Notes under the pieces: model-generated
The model's database searches: none
Told to the model about the DNA's origin: nothing
Seen by the model: the letters and a program-made list of their open reading frames with translations, nothing else
Shown here: in pieces, positions 56,701 through 64,000 of the stretch
Layout: every line of letters begins with the position of its first letter
How positions within the stretch are numbered: the stretch's first letter is position 1
Assembly (NCBI RefSeq): GCF_009846755.1
Contig: NZ_AQOR01000002.1
Location: 124,001-188,000 of the forward strand
Direction: 5' to 3'
From: Alcanivorax sp. S71-1-4
GTDB taxonomy: Bacteria > Pseudomonadota > Gammaproteobacteria > Pseudomonadales > Alcanivoracaceae
DNA length: 64,000 nt
Position numbers and translations under genes: made by a program

Positions 56701-57586
56701 CCTCATCAAGACGGAAGCGCTCGCGCAATTGCCGTATACGCGGCGTGTCGGCACTGCTTTTTGCCACGTAGTACAGCAGGTTCTTCAGCAGGTCCCGGGG
56801 GGGCGGCTCGGCCAGCAGCGCGGCGCCGTCTGCGGCGACCTCCCGCAATACGCGGTCCAGATGACCCAGCACCTGTTTCACCGAGGCGCCTACATCCACC
56901 GCACCGGCGGCGAGTGCATCCACCAATGCGCTGGCTGCCTGCCACAACGGCAGCCGGGCAGCCTGGCCACTGATCTGCTCCAGACGGCCAAACACTTTTG
57001 CCATGTAGGTCAGGTTCTGCGGCATGTCCTGCCCACGCAGCACGCCCAGCAGCGCCACCTGGTACATCTGGCGAATCTTGCGTGCAAGCTGCGGGAAATT
57101 CGGATCGCTGGCGGCCGGGGCCGCCGCGCCGGTGCCGGCGCTGCCGCCTTCAAGATCAGGTTTGAACAGGGATGTTTCGGAAAGCAGCGTGTCGCCCCGC
57201 GCGGCGCGCAGGTCATTCAGCAGCGGCAGCAAGACCAGTGGCAGGTCACGGCGGCTGGACTGGATGCGCTCCAGGTACGGCGGCAGTTGCAGGATGGCGC
57301 GCATCAGCGTTTCCTGCGCATCGCGCACCTGTGCCGCGCCGACGCGGTTTTCCAGCAGCGCCTGCGCCAGTTTCTCCATCTCTTCGGCCAGCAGTGCCGC
57401 GCCGTAGAACTCGACCATCTGCAGGGTGCCGTACACCTGGTGCAGATAGGTCTGGCAGAAACGCATGCGCGAGGAATCCTCCGGGTTTTCCACGAAGGCT
57501 TCCAGGGCCTGCTGGGCCTGGTTCAGGGTCTCCTGGATTTCTCCCTTGACCCAGTCCAGTGCCAGATAATCGTGCCGCTCCGCCAT
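50714..57586 (-). CDS. chpA: giant hybrid chemosensory kinase ChpA
   Basis: A 2290-residue CheA-type kinase for type IV pilus control. The N-terminal 640 residues are FimL-like and hold degenerate phosphotransfer modules (for example YLHQVYGTLQMVEF). Five canonical HPt domains follow with His at residues 700, 920, 1219, 1390 and 1556, each in a HTLKGxxxx motif. A dimerisation segment, the ATPase domain (MLRNAVDHGIEDP, DDGKGID, GRGVGMDVV), a CheW domain and a C-terminal receiver with D2213 in LMLLDIEMPRMDG complete it. The layout matches Pseudomonas ChpA, which has additional Ser/Thr-bearing modules; I count five His-bearing ones here. Confidence 0.95.
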   Translation of the reverse strand: MAERHDYLALDWVKGEIQETLNQAQQALEAFVENPEDSSRMRFCQTYLHQVYGTLQMVEFYGAALLAEEMEKLAQALLENRVGAAQVRDAQETLMRAILQLPPYLERIQSSRRDLPLVLLPLLNDLRAARGDTLLSETSLFKPDLEGGSAGTGAAAPAASDPNFPQLARKIRQMYQVALLGVLRGQDMPQNLTYMAKVFGRLEQISGQAARLPLWQAASALVDALAAGAVDVGASVKQVLGHLDRVLREVAADGAALLAEPPPRDLLKNLLYYVAKSSADTPRIRQLRERFRLDEALPSEELVNEERARMSGPDQAAMGSVVQALSEELTKVKSALEVFAQQNSAAPAALREQGVTLKQVADTVAVLGLGQPRRLLEEQLQVIEAMAAGEAPVEAETLMEVAGALLYVEATLAGVSGERRARTGQINQVPDHVGKAREAVIRECRAGLEEAKDGIVEFIASQWDQSHLAKVPARLDAVRGGLQVIQLNRPALVLRQCVAYISQRLIGDDAVQPDWRSMDTLADAITSVEYYLERLSDDPDTSDDILELARDSVAALGFALDDAEFGEPDDDVEVEDITVDAVPAEATGAVPFVADAPAQAPEPELEFALDDDAHSDTIEALDALGGEGFEVSEDDEELPPLTAAPAAGTRDDDSLIDDEIIEIFVEEAGEVLDALNTYFPRWAVNQNDQEALVEFRRAFHTLKGSGRMVGAGTVGELAWSIENMMNRVIDNSIVATPILIELVRTVHGLIPELVNAFANGQDDPYDVTPLRDAADALARGDSLDAVPTVGGARPAAEAGLPVADDDTVEALTLTLPQEHAAPEPVESEPDIEDIAFDVPAPDTGIEDTSWHLDVDDVEEISFDTVTVDHSATADATDPVLLDIFRNEGEANLALIRDWLHQLDDDISEHPLDDSVHRALHTLKGSARMAEIEAVACVAEPAEKFVKDMINNNALANRDVIALLEDVVDVISSGFQAPHPMMPPLAGTEPLLARIAMAHEALSHVADRGDQHILSVFLSEGMDLIVDADHLLEQWVTGDQNPATLVPLRDELALLGGSAETAGLLEISALANVLADGYTAIIEQRLRCDDHFVELAQQAHEALMTMMDFLAAGQTVRPTPELVQALRDLLEDKPEPPDDGRPLADTVADWPVPAAPDAPDAIEAAPAPRVDDGGRGADPELVALFLEEAGEILDSVSESLDAWEQGGDLTAVTVLQRELHTLKGGAGMAGIPAIGELAHELENLYEGATQEHLQASPALFALLHRCHDRLSDMVDALGRGDTLWTAPDLIEAIRRYMATGDAAMPDEAVSPAPPVAAAASLEHATAFSAEPSAAEPSTVEAAPLVQRDSELVEIFLEEADEILESVAARLDAWMAAPDNLIEVQSLQRDLHTLKGGARMAEIAELGDLGHELENLYEGLAQGSLKAEPVLFELLHRCHDRLADMVEAVRAERPGTPAPELIAAIHDYIADPAGFSLPQQGDAVLRVPATPTEPAPVEIDGQTVATEDLIAADADVEILQIFIEESGELCELIDEHIGAWRETPGSTTHPDEIKRALHTLKGGARLAGLKALGDASHEFEQHLLENLPRHQLPGEAWFASLHRWQERITTLMEAIRAAVPKPPIRSALPEPVVTEVPGTALAEPAPVMDARLRREERLKRQQQPQEMVRVASELLETLVNLAGETSINRGRVEQGISEFSAHVEEMGNTVERLYEQLRRLDAETEAQIMSNYKQGVETGQYAEDFDPLEMDQYSELHQITKQLSESASDLLDLKSTLLDRTKDTETLLLQQARINTELQEKLMRTRMVPFARLVPRLRRVVRQVSGEIGKRVEFDVINPEGELDRTLLERVVAPLEHMLRNAVDHGIEDPAARSASGKDDTGRVTLELGREGGEVVLVLSDDGKGIDTDAVRRKAIERGLIDEAAQLSDQEVQQFIFNAGFSTAAKVTQISGRGVGMDVVASEIKQMGGSVTIDSRKGQGTRFVIRLPFTLAMNRALMVRVGEDNYAIPLNQIEGIVRISPYELEAYFDADTTPFTYAGQQYDFEYLGNFVHGVIKPHLDNQIMPLPVLLIRSSEHTVAVLVDGLVGSREVVVKSVGPQLATVAGISGATILGDGSVVIILDIHSLIRAAHMQRQHQAVEERRAVQLEQYERRQQAERERAARVPVVMVTDDSVTVRKVTTRLLERNGFEVITAKDGMDAIATLEEHRPDLMLLDIEMPRMDGFEVAMHVRHDARLQDVPIIMITSRTGEKHRDRAFDIGVNAYMGKPFQENELLATIHELLAQTRDTAGTS

Positions 57587-57631
57587 GAACGCTCCTGCGA
57601 AAATTCTGCGTTTTCTGCCGTGTGTTGTGCG

Positions 57632-58513
57632 TTATTTGCAGCGCCGGAAAGCCAGCGCGTCGGCAAAATGTACCCGTTCCAGATCCGGGTGGTGCCAGTC
57701 CGTGATCTCGCCTGCCCCCAGCACCAGAATGCCGCCGGGCGCCAGACGTTCCGCCAGCCGCGTAACGATCTGCCGTTTTCGCCAGCGGCGGAAATAGATC
57801 AGCATGTTCTGGCAAAAGATGATGTCCATGTCGCGGATCGGCGCCTGCTGCAGGTCCAGCACGTTCAGCCTGGCAAAGCAGATGCGGTCACGCAGGGTGG
57901 AGACCACCTGGTATTCACGTTCGTTGAGCTTTTCGAAATAGCGCTCGCGCAATTGCGGATCGATACGTTCAACCTTGCGTGCGCTGTATACGCCTTTGCG
58001 TGCCTTGCCCAGTGTCGGCAGGCTGATGTCGGTGGCAGTAATGCCGTAGTAATCCGATGACTTGCGCGCCTGGAACTGCTCACTGATCAACATTGCCAGG
58101 GAGTAAGGCTCTTCGCCGGTGGAACAGCCCACGCTCCACACATCCAGCGAGGATTTTGGCGGGTGCTCATCAATGAAGCGCTGCACGAATTCTTCCACCA
58201 GCGCAAACGAGCCCGGATGGCGAAAGAAGCTGGTCTCCTGCACGGTGAGACGATCCACCAGCACCGACCACTCCATCGCCTTGGCCTGGGTCGATCCGGC
58301 CACCAGCTGCTCGTAATAACGCTCGTAATCTTCCAGGCCCAGCTCGCGCATGCGCACGGACAGGCTGCTCTCCAGAAACACTTTGCGTTCCGGGCTCAGT
58401 GTCATGCCGGTGCGTTCTTCAAGCAGCGCTTGCCAGAGCTCGAAATGTTCCGAACTCATGCTGGGCGTTGTACGAATCGACCAACTGTCTGTCACTGCAT
58501 AGCTCGGTATCAT
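57632..58513 (-). CDS. pilK: chemotaxis protein methyltransferase PilK
   Basis: A 293-residue CheR-type enzyme with an N-terminal four-helix domain and the SAM site WSVGCSTGEEPYSLAM, then FCQNMLIYF and GGILVLGAGE. It methylates glutamates of PilJ. ATG 58513 has GGAG upstream; ATG 58459 is an alternative. Confidence 0.92.
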   Translation of the reverse strand: MIPSYAVTDSWSIRTTPSMSSEHFELWQALLEERTGMTLSPERKVFLESSLSVRMRELGLEDYERYYEQLVAGSTQAKAMEWSVLVDRLTVQETSFFRHPGSFALVEEFVQRFIDEHPPKSSLDVWSVGCSTGEEPYSLAMLISEQFQARKSSDYYGITATDISLPTLGKARKGVYSARKVERIDPQLRERYFEKLNEREYQVVSTLRDRICFARLNVLDLQQAPIRDMDIIFCQNMLIYFRRWRKRQIVTRLAERLAPGGILVLGAGEITDWHHPDLERVHFADALAFRRCK

Positions 58514-58539
58514 GGCCCCGTCTCCGGAACCGGCCAGAC

Positions 58540-58559
58540 GGCCCGCCATGGCGGGCCGC
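58540..58559. repeat. palindrome between pilJ and pilK
   Basis: CGGCCCGCC and GGCGGGCCG flank an AT centre, giving a nearly perfect 20-bp palindrome in the pilJ-pilK gap. It lacks a T-run and may tune pilK expression. Confidence 0.55.
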
Positions 58560-58567
58560 TACCGGTA

Positions 58568-60592
58568 TCAGCCGTGTTCGGGCAGGCGGAAACCTGCCAC
58601 TGAGTTACGCATCGCCTGCGCCATTTCCGCCAGGTTACCGATCGAGCGCGCGGTCGCGGTGGTACCGGCCGAGGTCTGCGAGGTAATTTCCTGAATAACG
58701 TTCATGGTGTTGGAGATGTGGCCGGCGGACGCTGCCTGCTGGCGCGCCGCGTTGGAAATGTTCTGGATCAGGTCAGCAAGGTTTTTCGATACCGACTCGA
58801 TTTCTTCCAGTGCCACACCCGCGTCCTGCGCCAGGCGTGCCCCTTTCACCACCTCGGCGGTGGTGTGCTCCATCGAGATCACCGCCTCGTTGGTATCGGT
58901 CTGAATGGTTTTTACCAGCGTTTCAATCTGTTTGGTGGCGGCGGCGGAACGTTCCGCGAGGCGCTGTACCTCGTCCGCGACCACCGCGAAGCCACGGCCT
59001 GCTTCACCGGCCATGGACGCCTGGATCGCCGCGTTCAATGCCAGGATGTTGGTCTGGTCGGCGATGTCGTTGATCAGCGATACGATGTCGCCAATCTCCT
59101 GCGATGATTCACCCAGACGCTTGATCCGCTTCGAGGTTTCCTGAATCTGTTCGCGAATGGTATCCATGCCGTGGATGGTCGCCTGTACCACTTCGGCGCC
59201 CTTGTTGGCGATGGCTACCGCGCGCTCCGCCACCGCAGCGGACTCGGCGGCGTTGGCGGATACCTGGTCAATGGACACCGCCATTTCGTTCACCGCGGCG
59301 GACGCACCGGCGATTTCCTGCGCCTGATGCTCGGACGCCTCGGCCAGGTGCATCGCGGTGGACTGCGTTTCCTGGGCCGCGGAGGCCACCTGCACGGCGG
59401 TCTGGTTAATCGTCTGTACCAGCGAGCGCAGCTGGTCGATGGAATAGTTGATGGAGTCCGCGATGGCGCCGGTGAAGTCTTCGGTTACCGTCGCCTGGAC
59501 GGTCAGGTCACCGTCAGCGAGGTCGCCCAGTTCGTCGAGCAGACGCAGAATGGCGGCCTGGTTACGCTGGTTCTCGGCCTCCAGTTCTTCACGCTGGCTG
59601 CGGCCTTCTCTGGCGCGCAGGAACAGCAGGATACCGACCATCAGCAGCGCGGCCAGCGAGAAGCCAAGCCCCACCGGCACGGACGGGAACACCCCGGCAG
59701 TGGAGTCCTCGAACTCGTCGTTGAGCGCGGTGGCTTCAGACAGCAGGTCCTGGGTGCGCAGGAAGATGGAATCCGCCGCCGCACGCACCTGGAACAGTTC
59801 GGGCGCGGTTTCCAGAATTTCGTCCACGGACTGGTTGACGAACTCGTCGAACAGGTCGGCAATTTCAGCCAGATAATCCAGCGCATCCGGGTCGGTCACC
59901 TGCTCGATGCCGAGCGAGGTGTCGCCCTCGATCATGCCGTTGAGCACCCGGGCGAACATCGCCGCGTCACGGCCGAAAGCATCCGCCGCCACCACCGAGC
60001 CGTCGCCGCCTTCCAGCACCCGGGCAATGGAACGCACGATCCGCTCCGCCAGCCAGGATTGACGCTGGGCGTAGGCCACCTGATCGCTGCCGGAGCCGTT
60101 GCTGATCAGAATTTCCACCACGCCTTCGTATTCAGCCTGCAGCGCAGGAATGGTCTGCGCCAGGGTATCGGCCACGTCGTGCAGGTCGAGCACGGTGTCT
60201 TCGCCGTTGAGAATCTGCGAGGCGTTGCGGCTTACATCACGCCAGGTGCGGTCGAGTTTCTCGATCAGTGCCGGGTCGGCACTGTCGACATCCTTTACCT
60301 GGTCCCAGGCGTTCTGGAAGTCATCACGGGCCGCCGACAGCAGCGCGAACGCCTCGGCGTTACCGGCGGCGGCTTCCAGCGCGCTTTTCGCGATCTGCTG
60401 CGACACCACCCGCATCTCGGAAGCGGTGGTCACGTATTCCTTCGACTGACCGGCCTGCACCGCCAGCAGTACGAAGGTGAAGATCGCCGCCACCACCGCT
60501 GCCGCCGCGCCCAATGACAGAAACAGGCTCAGCGGGCTGGCACCGGCGCCACCGCGCAGCTTGGCAATCAGTTCTCCCGAATTGAACTTCAT
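58568..60592 (-). CDS. pilJ: type IV pilus methyl-accepting chemoreceptor PilJ
   Basis: A 674-residue receptor. Two membrane segments ([20 protein letters not shown] near residue 35 and [17 protein letters not shown] near 310) bound a helical periplasmic sensor region with PilJ-type repeats. A HAMP-like region and a long signalling domain follow, with the hairpin tip [20 protein letters not shown] and [19 protein letters not shown]. It signals through PilI/ChpC to ChpA. Length is close to Pseudomonas PilJ. Confidence 0.95.
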   Translation of the reverse strand: MKFNSGELIAKLRGGAGASPLSLFLSLGAAAAVVAAIFTFVLLAVQAGQSKEYVTTASEMRVVSQQIAKSALEAAAGNAEAFALLSAARDDFQNAWDQVKDVDSADPALIEKLDRTWRDVSRNASQILNGEDTVLDLHDVADTLAQTIPALQAEYEGVVEILISNGSGSDQVAYAQRQSWLAERIVRSIARVLEGGDGSVVAADAFGRDAAMFARVLNGMIEGDTSLGIEQVTDPDALDYLAEIADLFDEFVNQSVDEILETAPELFQVRAAADSIFLRTQDLLSEATALNDEFEDSTAGVFPSVPVGLGFSLAALLMVGILLFLRAREGRSQREELEAENQRNQAAILRLLDELGDLADGDLTVQATVTEDFTGAIADSINYSIDQLRSLVQTINQTAVQVASAAQETQSTAMHLAEASEHQAQEIAGASAAVNEMAVSIDQVSANAAESAAVAERAVAIANKGAEVVQATIHGMDTIREQIQETSKRIKRLGESSQEIGDIVSLINDIADQTNILALNAAIQASMAGEAGRGFAVVADEVQRLAERSAAATKQIETLVKTIQTDTNEAVISMEHTTAEVVKGARLAQDAGVALEEIESVSKNLADLIQNISNAARQQAASAGHISNTMNVIQEITSQTSAGTTATARSIGNLAEMAQAMRNSVAGFRLPEHG

Positions 60593-60772
60593 ATCTTTGG
60601 CTCCCGGCCTGGCTTTTCGCTCGTTGTCTTGTGTTGCGCTACAGCGCTGGCGCGCCTTGCAAACCGCGTACCCGCCTGATCGGAAAGCATCCGGTCCCCA
60701 CCGGAAACGCGACCGCCCGGCTCCTCAGCCGGGCGCGGCAGTCCACGTATTTCCCCCCGATGCCGCTTCCTT

Positions 60773-60930
60773 TAGCAGGGTGTTGGGAAAGCCTCTTCGA
60801 GGCTTTCCCAAGCCACCTTTGCGGCGCAGGTCCGCAACAGTGGGCACGAAAAATCAATCGCTTATCGCGCCTGATTTTGCTGACGGCGTGATTAAGCCGT
60901 CAGTGCAGGCTGTTTTTCAACAGCCTGCTA
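60773..60930. mobile_element. 158-bp MITE-like element between pilI and pilJ
   Basis: Terminal inverted repeats TAGCAGGGTGTTG (60773-60785) and its near reverse complement (60918-60930) match at 12 of 13. Inside are three strong hairpins: a 12-bp stem with TTC loop at 60784-60810, a CTGACGGC/GCCGTCAG stem near 60880-60904, and a 10-bp stem at 60905-60928. There is no coding capacity. The right end provides the TAG stop of pilI. The short bases between 60593 and 60772 show nothing else notable. Confidence 0.75.
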
Positions 60931-61473
60931 GCCTGTACGTGCCACCTGCAGAAAGCGGGGGTCATCGGCCAGCCGGAACAGACTCAGTACCGGCCAGTAT
61001 TCGTTGTCACGCTGGTACGCCCCGAGGGTATAGGGACGCACCGCGTCATCCAGTGCCGGTGCTTCCGACACATAGCCATCCACGGGAAAGTGCTGCATGC
61101 CCAGCACGTCATCCACGGTCAGCCCGGTGTACAGCTCGCCCTCGTCGATCACCAGCAGCCGCCGGCGGCGCTCCTGCAGGGCAGAGGGCTTGTCCAGGAA
61201 GCCGGTGAGGTCCATCACCGTCATCAGGCGGCCACGCACGTTGGCCACGCCTTTCATCCAGTTCAGCACACCCGGCACCCGGGTGTAGGGGGGCACTTTG
61301 AGAATTTCGGACACTTCGTCGAGCGGCGCCACATAGCGCACACCGTCCAGCGTGAAGCCGATACCACTCCAGTACTGGACCAGATCCTGCTGCGACGGCA
61401 GCGCCGCGGCCTTTTCCCGGCAGCGGACGTAGTATTCCGCCAGCTTGATGTAGGCCGCTGATGCCGCGCTCAT
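60928..61473 (-). CDS. pilI: CheW-like adaptor PilI
   Basis: A 181-residue CheW protein (YWSGIGFTLDGVRYVAPLDE, GVANVRGRLMTVMDLTGFL). It links PilJ to ChpA. The stop codon TAG is the first three bases of the MITE-like element, so the last few residues of the protein may have been altered by the insertion, although the length remains normal for PilI. Confidence 0.92.
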   Translation of the reverse strand: MSAASAAYIKLAEYYVRCREKAAALPSQQDLVQYWSGIGFTLDGVRYVAPLDEVSEILKVPPYTRVPGVLNWMKGVANVRGRLMTVMDLTGFLDKPSALQERRRRLLVIDEGELYTGLTVDDVLGMQHFPVDGYVSEAPALDDAVRPYTLGAYQRDNEYWPVLSLFRLADDPRFLQVARTG

Positions 61474-61496
61474 CCCTCTTCCCCCAATGTCACCGG

Positions 61497-61865
61497 TCAG
61501 CCGGCGACAAGCAGCCGGTCGACGGTGCTGATCAGCACGGATTCATCCACCGGTTTGGTCAGGTAATCACGCGCGCCCTGGCGCTTGCCCCAGACGCGAT
61601 CGGTTTCCTGGTCCTTGGTCGTCACGATCACGATCGGAATATCCGCAGTGTCCGCACCCTTGGTCAGTTGCCGGGTCGCCTGGAAGCCATTCAGGCCTGG
61701 CATCACCACGTCCATCAGCACGAGGTCCGGATGTTCGGCACGCGCCACCGCCACACCGTCCGCCCCGTTCGCCGCTTCCAGCACCTCATGCCCGTGCTTT
61801 TCGAGGATCTCCCGGAATTTGTAGGTCTCCGTGGGAGAATCATCCACGATCAGAATGCGTGCCAT
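61497..61865 (-). CDS. pilH: twitching response regulator PilH
   Basis: A 122-residue stand-alone CheY-like receiver with the acidic pair DD at residues 8-9, phospho-acceptor D52 in LVLMDVVMPG, and TKPVD with the conserved Lys. ATG 61865 is preferred over the longer frame from 61937, which would overlap pilG. Confidence 0.94.
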   Translation of the reverse strand: MARILIVDDSPTETYKFREILEKHGHEVLEAANGADGVAVARAEHPDLVLMDVVMPGLNGFQATRQLTKGADTADIPIVIVTTKDQETDRVWGKRQGARDYLTKPVDESVLISTVDRLLVAG

Positions 61866-61905
61866 AGTGTCCTCTTGGTTAGCCGCCGGTCGTCCGACGC
61901 ACCGG

Positions 61906-62289
61906 CTAGTTAGCCATATACTCGCGAATCGCGCCAAGCAGCTCTTCTTTCGAGAACGGCTTGGTCAGGTACTCGTCCGACCCCACGATGCGCCCCTTGG
62001 CCTTGTCGAACAGGCCGTCCTTGCTGGAGAGCATGATAACCGGGGTGTCCTTGAATGCGCTGTTGTTCTTGATCAAGGCGCAGGTCTGATAACCGTCCAG
62101 ACGCGGCATCATGATGTCGACGAAGATAATGTTGGGCTTGGTATCGGCGATCTTGGCCAGCGCGTCGAAGCCGTCCGTTGCGGTGATCACCGTGCAACCG
62201 GCCTTTTGCAACAAGGTTTCTGCGGTGCGACGGATCGTTTTCGAATCGTCGATCACCATTACCTTGAGATCCTGGAAGTTATCAGTCAT
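61906..62289 (-). CDS. pilG: twitching response regulator PilG
   Basis: A 127-residue CheY-like receiver (VMVIDDSKTIRRTAE; phospho-acceptor D58 in IIFVDIMMPRLDG; TKPFSKEEL). First gene of the pil-chp run, whose promoter must lie in the 229-bp divergent gap to gshB. Confidence 0.94.
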   Translation of the reverse strand: MTDNFQDLKVMVIDDSKTIRRTAETLLQKAGCTVITATDGFDALAKIADTKPNIIFVDIMMPRLDGYQTCALIKNNSAFKDTPVIMLSSKDGLFDKAKGRIVGSDEYLTKPFSKEELLGAIREYMAN

Positions 62290-62518
62290 GGAAACTGCCT
62301 TTAACCGTGATCCGAAGTGGAAGGCTTCAAGTTATTGTATTAATTGCCTTTTATTCTGCAGACTGGCAGCGTTACCCAGTTCTCCGCGCCTTGCGGATGG
62401 TTTTAACACAGTTTCAACATTCAATCCATAAGGCACTGGCAGCGTTGAGAAAACGCTCTCATGGCGCGGTGCCTCAGGCGTTGCTAACATGTGCCGGCGA
62501 GCCAGCCGGGAGCACCGC

Positions 62519-63472
62519 ATGTCCATCACCATCGGGGTCGTCATGGACCCCATCGACCACATCAAGCCCTGGAAAGACAGCACCTTCGCCATGCTGCTGG
62601 AAGCACAGCGTCGTGACTGGGCCGTGATGTACATGGAACCTGGGGATCTGTACGTGCGTGACGGGCGCACCTGGGCCATTGCCCGGCCGCTGACCGTCAC
62701 CGACAGGCTGGAAAACTGGTTCGCGCTGGGCGAGCCCCGCAATCTGGACCTGGCCGATCTGGAAATGGTGCTGATGCGCCAGGACCCGCCGTTCAACAAT
62801 GAATACATCTACACCACTTACCTGCTGGAAAAAGCCGAGCGCGAAGGCGTGCTGGTGGTCAACCGCCCCGGCAGCGTGCGTGACTGCAATGAAAAGCTGT
62901 TCGCCACCGAGTTCCCCCAGTGCTGCGCACCAACCCTGGTCACCAGCCGTGCCGATCTGCTGAAGCAGTTTGTACGAGAGTTCGGTGACACCGTGATGAA
63001 GCCGCTGGACGGCATGGGCGGCAGCAATATCTTCCGGGTACAGAACGAAAGCCCGAACATCTCCGTGGTGATCGAGGTGCTCACCCACCAGGGCAAGACG
63101 CCGATCATGGTGCAGCGCTACATTCCCGAGATCACCCAGGGCGACAAGCGCATCCTGATGATCAACGGCGAGCCGGTGCCGTACGCGCTGGCGCGCATTC
63201 CCCGCGAAGGCGAATTGCGAGGCAACCTGGCCGCCGGCGGCACCGGCGAAGGGCGCGAACTCAGCGAGCGCGACCGCTGGATCTGCGAGCAGGTCGGCCC
63301 GACGCTGCGCCGCAAGGGGCTGTATTTTGTCGGTCTGGACGTGATCGGCGACTACCTGACCGAGATCAACGTCACCAGCCCGACCTGCATTCGCGAGCTG
63401 GACAAGATCTACGGCATCAATATTGCCGGCCAACTCTTTGACCAACTGCTGGAAATAAGGACCAACCCCTGA
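62519..63472 (+). CDS. gshB: glutathione synthetase
   Basis: A 317-residue ATP-grasp ligase that joins gamma-glutamylcysteine and glycine. The N-terminal IGVVMDPIDHIKPWKDSTF is diagnostic; MKPLDGMGGSNIF and EINVTSPTCIREL supply ATP and magnesium residues. Start ATG 62519. The pilG-gshB-tonB neighbourhood is as in Pseudomonas, but here gshB is divergent from pilG. Confidence 0.95.
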   Translation: MSITIGVVMDPIDHIKPWKDSTFAMLLEAQRRDWAVMYMEPGDLYVRDGRTWAIARPLTVTDRLENWFALGEPRNLDLADLEMVLMRQDPPFNNEYIYTTYLLEKAEREGVLVVNRPGSVRDCNEKLFATEFPQCCAPTLVTSRADLLKQFVREFGDTVMKPLDGMGGSNIFRVQNESPNISVVIEVLTHQGKTPIMVQRYIPEITQGDKRILMINGEPVPYALARIPREGELRGNLAAGGTGEGRELSERDRWICEQVGPTLRRKGLYFVGLDVIGDYLTEINVTSPTCIRELDKIYGINIAGQLFDQLLEIRTNP

Positions 63473-63475
63473 GGT

Positions 63476-63724
63476 GCGGTAGGGTGGGTAGAGCCAAAGG
63501 CGAAACCCACCATGTCCATGCCGCACACTGCTCGCATAAAACCATCGGAACTACCTGCGACTCCGTGACTCCACGACTGGCGACTGGCGACTGGCGACTG
63601 GTAGCCAGTAGCCAGTAGCCAGTAGCCAATAGCCAATAGCCGGGGCAGTTTCGATGACTTGGCGGGAGTGAATAACGGGCATGGTCCCGGTGGGTTTCGC
63701 CTTTGGCTCTACCCACCCTACCGC
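63476..63724. repeat. long palindromic dispersed repeat, copy 3 (about 249 bp), inverted
   Basis: It begins 3 bp after the gshB stop. The outer arms (GCGGTAGGGTGGGTAGAGCC and onward) are perfect inverted repeats for 34 bp, the best preserved of the three copies. The inner blocks are in the opposite order to copies 1 and 2, so this copy is inverted. The apex carries heptanucleotide arrays. The remaining bases to tonB hold a small GCCGCC/GGCGGC hairpin at 63755-63770. Confidence 0.87.
63575..63637. repeat. 7-bp tandem arrays in the apex of copy 3
   Basis: Four units of GACTGGC (last base T in the fourth) are followed by three of AGCCAGT and two of AGCCAAT. GCCAGT is the reverse complement of ACTGGC, so the two arrays pair with each other and extend the palindrome. 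Confidence 0.87.
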
Positions 63725-63838
63725 CCCCTTAAATGCGATGTGGGAATAGACAAGGCCGCCGCCCGGCGGCAGACTGCCCGGCACGCTATCAGTGGCCGGC
63801 CATGTACCGCGCCCGCAGTCACGGAACCGATCCAGCCG

Positions 63839-64000
63839 ATGAGCCAGACCCAGAGCCCCGTTTCGCCGGCCGACCGCCTCAGCTTTACGCTGTTTCTGGC
63901 CGTGGCCGTGCATGCGACGCTGATCTTCGGGCTGGGGTTCGCGCAGGAGAAGCCGGCTGCCGCGGCACGCACCCTGGAAGTCACCATCGCCCGCCACCAG
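63839..64000 (+). CDS. tonB: energy transducer TonB, N-terminal part
   Basis: The 54 visible residues show a cytoplasmic start (MSQTQSPVSPADRLSF), a single membrane anchor with the conserved Ser/His type (FTLFLAVAVHATLIFGLGF) and the start of a proline/alanine-rich periplasmic linker (EKPAAAARTLEVTI). The gene runs off the window. Position after gshB matches tonB3 of Pseudomonas, which is tied to pilus function. Confidence 0.8.
   Translation, partial: MSQTQSPVSPADRLSFTLFLAVAVHATLIFGLGFAQEKPAAAARTLEVTIARHQ

Noticed and set aside
53828-58060. 1410-residue open frame on the plus strand
   Set aside because: It runs antisense through chpA and pilK, with composition typical of a GC-rich shadow frame and no family motif; the minus-strand genes are certain.

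Overview
The window looks like a chromosomal segment of a GC-rich marine gammaproteobacterium close to Alcanivorax/Alloalcanivorax. This is an inference from content and order: a rubredoxin/rubredoxin reductase pair of the alkane-hydroxylase type next to ubiC-ubiA-phoB-phoR, pst-phoU genes of gammaproteobacterial type, metX-metW-rdgB-hemW, and a pilGHIJK-chpABC cluster beside gshB and tonB as in Pseudomonas. I saw no rRNA, tRNA, CRISPR array, phage or complete insertion sequence.

Layout. 0-2 kb: the 3' end of a long internally repeated protein gene, then hairpins and the first of three copies of a long palindromic dispersed repeat. 2-7.8 kb: AraC regulator divergent from a fatty acid desaturase; rubA-rubB plus an SCP2-like gene; divergent ubiC-ubiA. 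7.9-13.1 kb: phoB-phoR behind a Pho box, a ParE-type toxin-antitoxin pair, an exported hypothetical protein, an MFS transporter and slyX. 13.1-14 kb: a yybP-ykoY-type (manganese) riboswitch in front of a UPF0016 manganese exporter. 14-22.5 kb, minus strand: pstS-pstC-pstA-pstB-phoU behind a tandem Pho box, followed directly by arsR-arsC-acr3-arsH. 22.6-28.1 kb: thioesterase, periplasmic binding-like protein, metX-metW-rdgB, small lipoprotein, hemW. 28.2-33.3 kb: TetR-RND efflux operon. 33.4-36.3 kb: repeat copy 2, bioA, rsmE and a small membrane protein.

36.3-46.6 kb is the accessory part. A lower-GC spacer leads into a compact cassette of three unrecognised genes: a glycine-rich beta-helix-like protein, a 521-residue protein with a Ser/Thr-rich amphipathic stretch, and a 340-residue protein. 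A perfect 13-bp terminator closes it. Next come an SLH-like lipoprotein with a TraF-type outer-membrane barrel, and three small genes of unknown function.

46.6-62.3 kb, minus strand: one run of genes from pilG through pilH, pilI, pilJ, pilK, chpA (2290 residues), chpB and chpC into a NAPE-PLD-like hydrolase, a lipid A-type acyltransferase and cytochrome b561. A 158-bp MITE-like element sits between pilI and pilJ and supplies the pilI stop codon. 62.5-64 kb: gshB, repeat copy 3, and the start of tonB.

How the genes fit together. PhoR-PhoB senses phosphate limitation and should activate both phoB itself and pst through the two Pho boxes. Arsenate enters through phosphate transporters, so the ars operon abutting phoU makes physiological sense. 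The Chp system controls type IV pilus twitching. The rubredoxin pair supplies electrons to alkane hydroxylases encoded elsewhere.
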